A stretch of DNA of 64,000 nucleotides, taken from positions 17,539-81,538 of the forward strand of contig CAWGRQ010000040.1 of assembly GCA_963824985.1 (NCBI GenBank), given 5' to 3'. A program made the translations under genes and the position numbers. Below, piece after piece: positions 8,682-17,364 of the stretch. Origin of the DNA: JAFNAG01 sp963824985. GTDB taxonomy: Bacteria > Acidobacteriota > UBA6911. Position 1 is the first letter of the stretch, and each line of letters opens with the position of its first letter. The notes beneath the pieces are model-generated. The model was not told the DNA's origin. It searched no databases and worked only from the letters and a program-made list of their open reading frames with translations.

Positions 8682-8963
8682 AACCCCGCCCGTTGCACCC
8701 CGGAAGCCGTGCTTGGCCGCAGGCAACCTCTTGTGCCCGTACCTGACAAGATGGCTGCTCTTCCCGGCCAGGATTGCCTTCCCCATACTGCTGGTTGGCA
8801 GCCCTACGGGTCTGTCATGAGATAGGTTGTGAAATAGGCTGAGATTCCTTCCAGGATAGTACGAAACCTGGGATCTGCCAAAATCCCGTGTCGTCGGGCC
8901 TATGTGGGAGTTTTTATGGTAACGTAGCGTGAGAGGTGAGCGTTGAGAGGGAAAAAGGACATC

Positions 8964-9920
8964 ATGTGCGGCGATCCGGGGGACTATATCCCGCCGGAAA
9001 TCGGGCACCTGGAAAACCCGCAGACGGCTATTCCCAATATAGCAAAGGATAGAGATTTGGTGCGGCGCATCGAGGCGTCCGTACAACAGATGCCGACGCT
9101 GCACGAACTGTGCCGTGCTGATGCCCGACTCGCAAAAATACAGCCGGGCAGCGTGCACCTGGTCGTAACCTCCCCCCCCTACTGGACGCTCAAAGAATAC
9201 CGCCAATCGCCTGGACAGCTTGGACACATCGAAGGATACGAGAAATTTTTGGCCGAGCTCGACAGGGTTTGGCAGCTCTGTTATGACGCATTGGTTTTGG
9301 GCGGCAGAGTAGTGTGCGTGGTGGGAGACGTGTGCCTCTCGCGGAGAAAGAATGCCGGACGGCACACAGTGGTACCCCTGCATGCGTCCATTCAGGAACA
9401 CTGCCGGCGTATCGGTTACGATAATCTGGCTCCAATCATCTGGTACAAGATTGCCAACGCAGTCTACGAAGTGGAAAACGGTTCGGGCTTCCTAGGGAAA
9501 CCATATGAACCGAATGCCGTCATCAAGAATGATATCGAGTTCATTCTAATGGAGCGGAAGCCGGGAGGTTACCGGACGCCGAGCGTGGCCACACGAATCC
9601 TGAGCGTCATCTCAACGGAGAATTATCAAGCCTGGTTCCGTCAGATCTGGGAAGGCGTCACAGGCGCCTCCACGCGGGATCACCCAGCGCCATACCCGAC
9701 AGAACTTGTGGAACGCCTTGTCCGCATGTTCTCCTTTGTTGGGGATACGGTGCTTGATCCATTCTTGGGTACGGGAACAACGACCGTCGCCGCTGCGAAA
9801 TGGGGACGGAATAGCATCGGTTATGAAATTGACGAACATTACTACCAACTGGCTCTGAAACGCATAGAGCGGGAGACCGCATCGCTATTCAGTAAGACGC
9901 AGATCATGGAGCGGAGATGA
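8964..9920 (+). CDS. Solitary DNA methyltransferase (N4-cytosine/N6-adenine type, class beta order)
   Basis: A SAM-dependent DNA methyltransferase of about 318 residues. The catalytic motif TSPPYWTLKEY comes first (about residue 70) and the SAM-binding motif DTVLDPFLGTGTTTVAAAKW near residue 265, the order of class beta enzymes; SPPY favours cytosine-N4, though adenine-N6 is possible. NSIGYEIDEHYYQLALKRI closes the fold. ATG at 8964 is chosen for AAAGGACATC just upstream; a TTG at 8943 would add seven residues. No restriction endonuclease gene is next to it: the upstream neighbour is a lipoprotein and downstream is a MITE. It is thus an orphan methyltransferase, or the remnant of a restriction system. 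Confidence 0.85.
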   Translation: MCGDPGDYIPPEIGHLENPQTAIPNIAKDRDLVRRIEASVQQMPTLHELCRADARLAKIQPGSVHLVVTSPPYWTLKEYRQSPGQLGHIEGYEKFLAELDRVWQLCYDALVLGGRVVCVVGDVCLSRRKNAGRHTVVPLHASIQEHCRRIGYDNLAPIIWYKIANAVYEVENGSGFLGKPYEPNAVIKNDIEFILMERKPGGYRTPSVATRILSVISTENYQAWFRQIWEGVTGASTRDHPAPYPTELVERLVRMFSFVGDTVLDPFLGTGTTTVAAAKWGRNSIGYEIDEHYYQLALKRIERETASLFSKTQIMERR

Positions 9921-9971
9921 ATCTGGAGCCCAGGGTGCGCGACGCGGTTAAGTATTTTTGGTCAACCAGAG

Positions 9972-10325
9972 GTAATTGTTTAGCCAAATCAAATGGATGG
10001 AGAAGCAAAACGCAAAGGCGCAAAGGCGCAAGGGCGCAAAGATCAACACTGAGCAACAGGCGTGGGCGCAGCGCTTCGCGCTGGCGCATCCTTGGGCGAG
10101 CCGCGGGAGAAAGCGCGGGCAGAGCGGCTACTCAGGAGGATTGCGCTTTCTCCCGCGGCTCGCCCAAGGATGCGGCCGAAGGCCGCCCATGCCCGCGAAC
10201 CGAAAGGAATCTCTTTGCGTCCTTGCGTCCTTGCGTCCTTGCGTCCTTGCGTCCTTGCGTCCTTGCGTCCTTGCGTCCTTGCGTCCTTGTCGCCTTGCGC
10301 TGTTCAGCATCGGCTAAACAGATGC
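9972..10325. repeat. MITE-like repeat, copy B, inverted, with perfect 8-bp target duplication and octamer tandem array
   Basis: Starts GTAATTGTTTAGCC and ends GGCTAAACAGATGC (reverse complement GCATCTGTTTAGCC), so it is the same element as copies A and C in the opposite orientation. Both flanks carry AACCAGAG (9964-9971 and 10326-10333). Inside, GAGAAAGCGC and GCGCTTTCTC form a long stem, and TTGCGTCC is repeated nine times in tandem at 10215-10286, absent from copy A, which has only one or two. No coding capacity. Confidence 0.92.
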
Positions 10326-10540
10326 AACCAGAGAACGACAAGCCGCGGAGCAAGGCGGAGATTCGGGGAAAAAGGATGCGGGAGCACGGGCTGCGGTGAC
10401 GGGCGGCGCGCAGATGAACGGCACAATCAGGATTCGTGTTACAATGGCCGCAGTTCAGATACGGCGCGTGGGCCACATAGCCGAAATCCAGGGAATAGAG
10501 AGATTCATTACGATTCTCCGGCGGCGCCAGGAGGAAGAAA

Positions 10541-12143
10541 GTGAATCCTAAACAACCTGCATTATTGCTGCTTGCCTTCATTGTCTTGATGGCCGTGCCG
10601 GGCATGGGTCGACAATCGGTTCTCGATTACGGCAAGGTGGCCGACGCGCAGGAATCGGGACGCTATTCCGATGCCGAGAGCATGTTGAAATCTGCGATCG
10701 AGCAGGCGGAAAAGCTGGGCGATGAGCCATCGTTGAATCGCAGTCTTGAAGCTCTTGCGGGCCTGTACGAGGCGGAAGGCAAGTACAGGGAAGCCCTGCC
10801 TTTGTACCTCAGGGCTTTGGCCTTGCATGAAAAGCTCGCGGGGAGCGAATCCCCCGTCCTTTCCGGAAAGCTGGTCTGCATCGGCATTCTCTATCGAAAG
10901 CTCGGGATGTTGCCGGAATCAGAGCAGGCGTTGGACCGGGCATTCTGGACCTACCAGCGATCGGATCCACTCGACAAGTTGAGCGTACTGTCCCCGGCGG
11001 AAAGCCTTGCGATTCTTTATCGAAACATGGGCAAGTATGACGAGGCGGAGCAACTCTACTCCCTGATCCTCTCGATAGAAGAGAAGGCGCATGGAGCATC
11101 CAGCCTGGCAGTGGGAGGAACTCTGGCAAACCTGGCGGTACTCCTTCGTCATCAGGGCCGCTACGCGGAAGCCGACGAAGCCTATGGGAAATCCCTGGCC
11201 ATTCAGGTGCCGATCCTGGGCGCCGAGTCACCCGGACTGGCCATGACATATAACAATCGGGCGGTTCTGTACCTGCGAACAGGAGAGATTCGCGGAGGCC
11301 GAGAGTTTGGCGCAAACCGCTTTGGCCATCCAGGAGAAATCGCTGCCGCCCCGCCATCCCGAGATCGCGAGGACTCTGGACACTCTGGGCGGTGCGTACA
11401 TGAATGAAGGGAAGTACGATCTCGCATTGTCATGTTATCAACAGGCGCTTGATATCCGGAGAGAGAGACTGGGCCCGGACCACTTCGACCTGGCACAGAC
11501 CATCGCCAACCTCGGGTCGCTCTATGAAAGGCAGACAAAGTATGCCGAGGCGGAAGATATGTACCGGCAAGCCGTCGCCATGCTGGAGAAAGTCCTGGCC
11601 CCCCAGCATCGGCTGATTGCATCGACAACCCAAAGACTGGCCGCCGTCCTGCGTATCGAGCGCAAATATGGCGAGGCCGAATCCCTATTCAAGCGGGCGC
11701 TTTCGATGCGTGAGGCGCTATTGGGGCGGGATCACCCGGAGGTGTCGCAGACCTTAAACAGCATGGGAGTTCTCTACTCCCAATCCGGGAAATATCTCGA
11801 GGCCGAACAGTGCTATCAACGCGCTCTGGCGATCCGGGAGAAAGCCTTGGGTCCCCGGCATCCTGCGGTTGCTACGACGTTGCGAAATCTCGGCATCCTG
11901 TATCAGAGACAAAAGAAATTCAGCGATGCCGAGGAGTGCTTCCGCCGATCGCTGACGATCCGGGAAACGTCGCTGGGTCCCGACCACGCCGAAGTGGCCG
12001 TCATCCTTACGACCTACGCAAACCTCCTCCGCGCCCTCGACCGAACGGATGAAGCGGACAAGATGGAAGCACGGGCACGCGCGATCGAAGCCCGGACGCG
12101 TGCAAAAAAGACCAATGATGTGCGTCCAGTGAAGGTTGCCTGA
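10541..12143 (+). CDS. Secreted kinesin-light-chain-like TPR protein, one frameshift
   Basis: The frame opens at GTG 10541 (AGGAGGAAGAAA upstream) with a signal peptide (LLLLAFIVLMAVPGMG) and at least ten TPR units of about 42 residues, for example EADEAYGKSLAIQVPILG and EAEQCYQRALAIREKALG. This kinesin-light-chain pattern binds proteins. The frame breaks near 11295, where an extra base in GGAGAGATTCGCGGAG shifts LYLRTG into another frame. Coding continues as FAEAESLAQTALAIQ to 12143, so the two halves make one protein of about 533 residues. The break is a single-base insertion and may be a sequence error. No partner gene is apparent. Confidence 0.8.
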
Positions 12144-12664
12144 AGACGATTCGGGCTCCTCTCTCCGGTTTCGCCGCTACGCTCGCGGAAAAATTGCCTG
12201 CCTCCGCCATGGCTCTGAAACCCCCGGAATAAATAAATTCTCCACACCTGAGGAGATCCGCTTTACCGGCATTCCGTGTTACAATGCCGGCCAACTCCCC
12301 CTTTGGAGACCCGGTGACGGGTCCTCTGTCCGTAGGTATGCCGGTCGGCACACAGATTCTTATTGCGCTATCGTGAAGAGGAGGCGGCCGCTCTGGGGAA
12401 ACAGGAGCGGACGGCCGGTAAATCCGCGGGCTTGATCGCCACCGGAAACCAAGTCGAAGTTCGTTCCATATTAATTGGCGCTGCGGATTAAGAATTTTGA
12501 TAATGTGCGTCGATATGGCTGTGAGGTCCCAGGTCATGGTTGATTCCAGCATGCCGGATTGACTTCCGGGCCGTTTCCGGAGCAAGCCGGGATGCAAGTT
12601 GGAGGATACGGAAACCCGGCATTTCTGGTGCCGTCGAAATCATCAACAATCCAAAGGAGACTGT
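12144..12664. other. Long intergenic region with a GC-rich hairpin
   Basis: No gene is supported here. A hairpin with stem CCGCTC/GAGCGG (12388-12393, 12405-12410) around TGGGGAAACA is flanked by CGGCCG on both sides, so alternative pairings are possible. TTACAAT near 12279-12285 resembles a minus-10 box. This may be a structured leader for the gene at 12665, but no known riboswitch class was recognised. Confidence 0.4.
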
Positions 12665-13576
12665 ATGCGAGGCAAGTGGCTTTGCGGGTTAGCGGTCGTG
12701 CTGCTGTGGAGCATTCGTGCGACGGCACAGGGACCGTCGTTGGCCGGGCAATGGAATTGGGGAGCGGGCGGCGGAATCACAGAAATCCGTGCCGATGGGA
12801 CGGGGCGGGATGCGCGAGGCAACACACTGCAATGGACGGTGCGCGATGCTTCGGCGCGCATCTATGTGCTGCGCTGGAGCCATGGCTACACGGACACGAT
12901 AACGTTGGCAGCCGACGGGATGTCGCTGTCCGGAGTGAATCAGCAGGGCCTCCGGTTTTCCGCCACACGGGTTGGCGGAACCCCCTCGCCGGCTCCTTCA
13001 CCAGCGCCTGCCGGCGGAACAGCCCTTGTGGGCGAATGGAATTGGGGAGTGGGGGGTGGAATCGTGGAAATCCGGCTGGACGGGACGGGCCGTGATGCGC
13101 GGGGCAATACCATGCGCTGGACAGTTCGCGATCCGGCTTCCCGCAGCTACGAGTTGCGCTGGAGTCACGGCTATACGGACACGGCGACGCTGTCTGCCGA
13201 TGGCAATTCGCTGACTGTGGTCAATAACCAGGGGACACGTTTCACCGCGACCCGCCAGAGCGGCGGAAGCAACCGGCCTTTGGATTTGAACGGCAGCTGG
13301 GCCGGCGGGCAGCTGCACATATGGCAGGATGGCGCCGATGTGCTGGTAACGGCGACATGGAAAAGGGATGACGGGAAATACGTCATTTGGCGGGGCGAAG
13401 GCAGGCTGAACGGTGCGGTGATGGAGCTTCGGATCCGGTATTCCCCGATGACACATGGACCGGTGCCAGAGTGGCGAGGCAATCTGACGGCATCTGCCGA
13501 CGGCAACACCCTGAACGCGGTCTATTCCATAAACGGCGCGCAGCGAGACACGCGGGTATACTCCCGGGACCGCTGA
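12665..13576 (+). CDS. Secreted protein with two tandem beta-rich repeats and a related C-terminal domain
   Basis: Starts at ATG 12665 behind AAAGGAGACTGT; 303 residues. Signal peptide LCGLAVVLLWSIRATA is cut near AQG. Two near-identical units of about 75 residues follow, each starting WNWG.GGGI.EIR.DGTGRDARGNT and including LRWSHGYTDT.TL.ADG, joined by a Pro-rich linker (PSPAPSPAPA). The third part (LNGSWAGGQLHIWQDGADVL) resembles lipocalin-like or ligand-binding beta-barrel segments of secreted acidobacterial proteins. No catalytic residues identified. The tandem duplication is recent, since DNA and protein are both well conserved between units. Function unknown. Confidence 0.75.
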   Translation: MRGKWLCGLAVVLLWSIRATAQGPSLAGQWNWGAGGGITEIRADGTGRDARGNTLQWTVRDASARIYVLRWSHGYTDTITLAADGMSLSGVNQQGLRFSATRVGGTPSPAPSPAPAGGTALVGEWNWGVGGGIVEIRLDGTGRDARGNTMRWTVRDPASRSYELRWSHGYTDTATLSADGNSLTVVNNQGTRFTATRQSGGSNRPLDLNGSWAGGQLHIWQDGADVLVTATWKRDDGKYVIWRGEGRLNGAVMELRIRYSPMTHGPVPEWRGNLTASADGNTLNAVYSINGAQRDTRVYSRDR

Positions 13577-13691
13577 TTCGGTCCGGTTACCCAACGGGGC
13601 GGTAAAAGGGCTGCGCGTCCGCAGGCAGACTCCGAATCATGAACATCAGGCCTTCGCAGAATTTCAGCAGGACCCGTCCGGAACTCGCCGG

Positions 13692-13985
13692 CTACAACCC
13701 GGACTCCTGATTGATTTCGTCTAGCAGCCACTTGGGGAGAGGAGTCTTGGTATCGGCGCTCCTCAGGGTCTTCTGGCGCAGCTTTTCCATCTTGGCTTGG
13801 TATTTTGCCGTGTTCCCCCTGGCCTTGTAAATTTGAGCCGAATAAGGAAGAGACGCCGTCGCTACCACCTCGTTACCTGTTTCCTCGGCCGGGGAAACCA
13901 CCAGACATTGATTGACCTGGCCCTGAGGGAATATATCGACGCCGCTTCCGGACATTGTAGACCTTCTACAATATGTTGTTGACAT
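13692..13985 (-). CDS. Hypothetical protein, doubtful
   Basis: A 97-residue frame opposite the PadR promoter. The C-terminal half (KARGNTAKYQAKMEKLRQKT and KTPLPKWLLDEINQ) looks protein-like and basic, but the N-terminal part overlaps the operator region and looks random. It could be the tail of a decayed gene. No domain recognised. Confidence 0.25.
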   Translation of the reverse strand: MSTTYCRRSTMSGSGVDIFPQGQVNQCLVVSPAEETGNEVVATASLPYSAQIYKARGNTAKYQAKMEKLRQKTLRSADTKTPLPKWLLDEINQESGL

Positions 13986-14007
13986 TCGACAATAATGAGG
14001 ATACGAT
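13955..14007 (+). promoter_or_regulatory. Promoter and likely PadR operator upstream of padR-ADOP
   Basis: A perfect dyad TTGTAGA-CCT-TCTACAA lies at 13955-13971. It is followed by minus-35 TTGACA (13979-13984), a 17-base spacer and minus-10 TACGAT (14002-14007), 31 bases before the PadR ATG. PadR repressors bind dyads of this size and commonly control their own operon, so autoregulation is the natural reading (inference). The spacer holds a second partial dyad, TTGT...ACAA. Confidence 0.65.
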
Positions 14008-14037
14008 CGTCTTGTCGCTCAGACGAAACGAACAACC

Positions 14038-14370
14038 ATGACCAAAACAAGCGCCGGTCTTTTGCAGGGAACGCTCGATCTGCTGATACTCAAGACGCTC
14101 GCGCCTGGTCCGATGCACGGATGGGGCATCTCGCAGCGCATCCGCCAGATATCCGCGGAATTCCTCCGCGTCAACCAGGGATCGCTCTATCCGGCCCTCC
14201 ACCGCATGGAGCTCAAAGGCTGGATCGTTTCGGAGGAAGGACTCACCGAGACGCGCCGCCGCGTTCGTTTCTACCGCCTCACGGCCGCCGGACGGCGGCG
14301 CCTGGGGGAGGAAATGCGCGACTGGGACCAGATGGTGGTTGCGATCGGGAGCGTCCTGAAAGCCACGTGA
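14038..14370 (+). CDS. PadR-family transcriptional regulator
   Basis: A 110-residue winged-helix protein typical of short PadR regulators: GLLQGTLDLLILKTLAPGPM, HGWGISQRIRQIS, NQGSLYPALHRMELKGWI (recognition helix and wing) and RRRVRFYRLTAAGRRRL. In Acidobacteriota this gene is commonly paired with an ADOP permease, as here, 57 bases downstream. It probably represses its own operon through the dyad at 13955-13971. The inducer is unknown. Confidence 0.92.
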   Translation: MTKTSAGLLQGTLDLLILKTLAPGPMHGWGISQRIRQISAEFLRVNQGSLYPALHRMELKGWIVSEEGLTETRRRVRFYRLTAAGRRRLGEEMRDWDQMVVAIGSVLKAT

Positions 14371-14427
14371 GCGAATCGGGCGGGCAAGCGGCTCCATAGT
14401 CGGATGGTCGAGCTTTGGGGAGGGACC

Positions 14428-17041
14428 ATGATCGGTTCTGGCATCCGCAAGCTGCTGGCCCGATTCTCCCGGGCCCGCATAGAGGAGCAGACGGAGGACG
14501 AGATCCGCTTCCATCTGGAAATGGAAGCACAGGCGAACCAGGCCGGAGGCATGACCGCCGAAGATGCGCGCCGCGCTGCACGGATGGATTTCGGCGGCGA
14601 GGAACAGACACGCGAAACGGTGCGCGACGTCTACGCCACCTTCCTGGATTCGCTGCTGCAGGATATCCGCTACGCCCTGCGCGTGTTCCGCCGCAATCGC
14701 GGATTCACGCTGGCCGCGATCATTACGCTCGCCCTGGGCATCAGCGCCGCAACCAGCATTTTCAGCGTCGTCGATGCGACGCTCTTCCGCCCGCTTCCCT
14801 ACCCCCAGCCCGACAGGCTCGTTCGCATCATGGGCTGGTCCCCGGAAAAAGCCAGCTATTATGAAGGGGTTTCCAAGGACTATTTCGCCGCCTTCCGCGA
14901 GGCGCAGTCGTTCGAAAGCGTGTCGATGTATACATGGTATCCCTCCCTGCCGATCCTGTACAATCCCGGCGGCGCGGAGAACGTCGTCGGCGCCACCGCA
15001 TCGCCCAATCTCCTGCGCACTCTTGCAGCGCCGGTGTTGTATGGGCGCGATTTCCGTCCCGAAGAGGAAACGTACGGCAACGACAAGGTAGTCATGCTGA
15101 CCTATGGCGCCTGGCAAAAGAGGTTCGGCGGCGACCGCAACGTGATCGGCCGCAACCTGCCGTTTGCGGACGGGCAGCGGACGATCATCGGCGTTCTGCC
15201 GGCCGACTTCCGATATCCCTCGCTCCTATCGGCCTTCATGCCGGAGATGTTGATCCCGTTTCCGGTTGACTGGACGCGGTCGTCATCCGATCCCGCCTAC
15301 TATCTGCTCGCACGGCTGGGACCGGGAATCCGGCTGAGCGAGGCTCAGGCCGAGGTGAACTTGATCTCCAGCCGGAATAATCAAAGTCTGCCACAAGACA
15401 AGCGCGTCAGTTTCAGGCTCCTGCCGCTGCAGGAGCACCTGGTGAAGTATAAACGGACGGTCCTGCTCCTGCTGTTCGGCGCGATCATGTACCTCCCGCT
15501 CATCGGCTGCCTCAACATATCGAACATGCTGCTTGCCCGGGGACTCGCGCGCCGGCAGGAGCTCGGAATTCGCATCGCGCTCGGCGCCGGCCGGCCGAGA
15601 CTGGCCAGACAGCTGCTGACGGAAAGCCTGCTCCTCTCGATTTCGGGCGGGGTTTTGGGCGTGCTGTTGTCTTTCTGGATGCTTCCGCTGCTCTTGGCGC
15701 AACTCCCTTCCACGCTTCGGCTGGGCCTCAACGATATCGCCATCGATGGACGGGTGCTGCTGTTCTCGCTGGGTCTGACCCTCGCGGCGACTCTCATTCA
15801 CGGCCTGTGGCCGGCCTGGTCCGGATCGCGCACCGACATCGCAGGGTTCCTGAGAAAAGGCGATTCCCGCGGCGGGCGGGGCGGAGCGGGAGGATTCAAG
15901 CCCGCATTGCTGGTCGCAGAATCGGCGCTCGCGATGGTCCTTCTCGTCGGCGCCGGGCTGCTGATCAACAGCTTCCTGCGCCTGGAAGCCCTGCCCGTGG
16001 GTTTTCAAACCGACAATCTGTGCCGGATCAGTTTCTACCTCCCGGAGAGACGCTATCCGGGCATTGAAAGCGTCGTTGACTTCCAGCGGAACATGAGCGA
16101 CCGCATCCGCGGGATCGCAGGTGTGGCGGAAGTTGCGGCAGTGGACTATCCGCCGCTGCGCGGGGATATGATCGGCGCGCCGGTCATTGTTCCGGAGTCC
16201 CGAAGTGCAGCGCCTCGACCTGCGCCATGTCAGCGCCGGTTACTTCGCCGTGATCGGCATGAACTGCACTTCCGGACGCCTGTTCACGGCCCAGGAGGAA
16301 GCATCCGTTCCTCGCGTAGCCGTGATCAACGCCAGCATGGCCCGGCGCTACTGGCCGGGGATGAGCCCGCTGGGCCGGATTATTGTCGTGGACAAGAATT
16401 GGCCGGTGCAGATCGTCGGTATTGTGCAGGACGTACGGGAAAAATCCGTCCAGGAGGACCCGCAGCCGGGCGTCTACGTCCCGCTGGGAGATCCGGGCTA
16501 TCCAAAGCTGCGAAACCTGACGTTCGTCATCCGGACCGCGACCGGCAATCCGGCGGTTTATCGCGCAATTGCCGAGCAGGCCAGGGCCGCCGACATCCGG
16601 CAGGTGATCGAGGTGACCAGGTACAGCGACGCCGTCGCCTTCCGTTCGCCGCGCTTCTACGCCATCCTCTTCGGAATCTGCTCCGCGTTCGCCGTCACCC
16701 TGGTCGGCATAGGGATTGCCGGGATCACGGCGTACAGCGTCTCGCAGCGGACCTTCGAGATCGGCGTGCGCCTGGCCCTCGGCGCCAGGCCCCGCCAGGT
16801 GATTTTCATGTTCATGCGGCGATCGGTTTTCGCGGTGGCGGCAGGCCTTGTTGCCGGCGCTGCCGCAGCCCTGTTCGTGACGCGCATGCTCGCCGACCTC
16901 CTGTTCGGAGTCAAGCCGAAGGACCCGCTCACATTCACGGCTACACTGGTATTCTTTCTTGCCATTGCTTCCGCAGCAGCCTACCTGCCGGCTCGAAACG
17001 CAACCCGCGTCGACCCCATGACCGCCTTGCGCACCGAATAA
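14428..17041 (+). CDS. ADOP-type permease (MacB/FtsX-like), one frameshift
   Basis: A large permease of the ABC-transporter MacB/FtsX type in the acidobacterial duplicated-orphan-permease (ADOP) arrangement: an N-terminal domain ARFSRARIEEQTEDEIRFHLE, then two copies of the FtsX core. The first core covers FTLAAIITLALGISAATSIF through ARRQELGIRIALGAGRPRLA. The second ends with RTFEIGVRLALGARPRQVIF and ARNATRVDPMTALRTE. No ATPase gene adjoins. Start ATG 14428 follows GGGGAGGG. The frame breaks near 16200 at GGAGTCCCGAAGTG: coding resumes as SPEVQRLDLRHVSAGYF, and restoring one C and one G would heal it, so sequence error is likely. Total about 870 residues fits the family. Probably exports a compound sensed by PadR (inference). 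Confidence 0.85.
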
Positions 17042-17364
17042 GGGCCGGAATCATTCAGCTCCCGCACAAAAACCAGCGGCATTGGGCTGAAGCCCGCGGC
17101 TACAGGAAATCTCCACCTTCCGAGGAGCGCAGCATTCATGTGGCGGCGGAATAACACCGACGGACACCGACCGGAGTGGGTGGGTGATTATATTCTTGAA
17201 ATGGCGATTGGGGGTGGCTAGAGTCGCGATTTGACACGGATTAACTGTGGATAAGATACGGCGACGTGATGACTGCGGCAGGCCGATGCGGGTCTTCGGA
17301 TAATACCACCCGCACCTTTACGGTCGCGGCGCTGAACGACATTATGAGGTGACAAGGGCGAGCT
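17042..17364. other. Intergenic region, promoter candidate only
   Basis: No gene supported. TTGACA at 17231-17236 with AGATAC 17 bases downstream could be a weak promoter for the BNR protein gene; otherwise nothing recognisable. Confidence 0.35.

Noticed and set aside
10215..10286. Possible CRISPR-like array
   Set aside because: Units are 8 bp, directly adjacent with no spacers, inside a MITE; a simple tandem repeat.
13966..15117. Minus-strand frame of 383 residues opposite PadR and the permease
   Set aside because: No recognisable protein pattern, and it covers two well-supported genes and their promoter.
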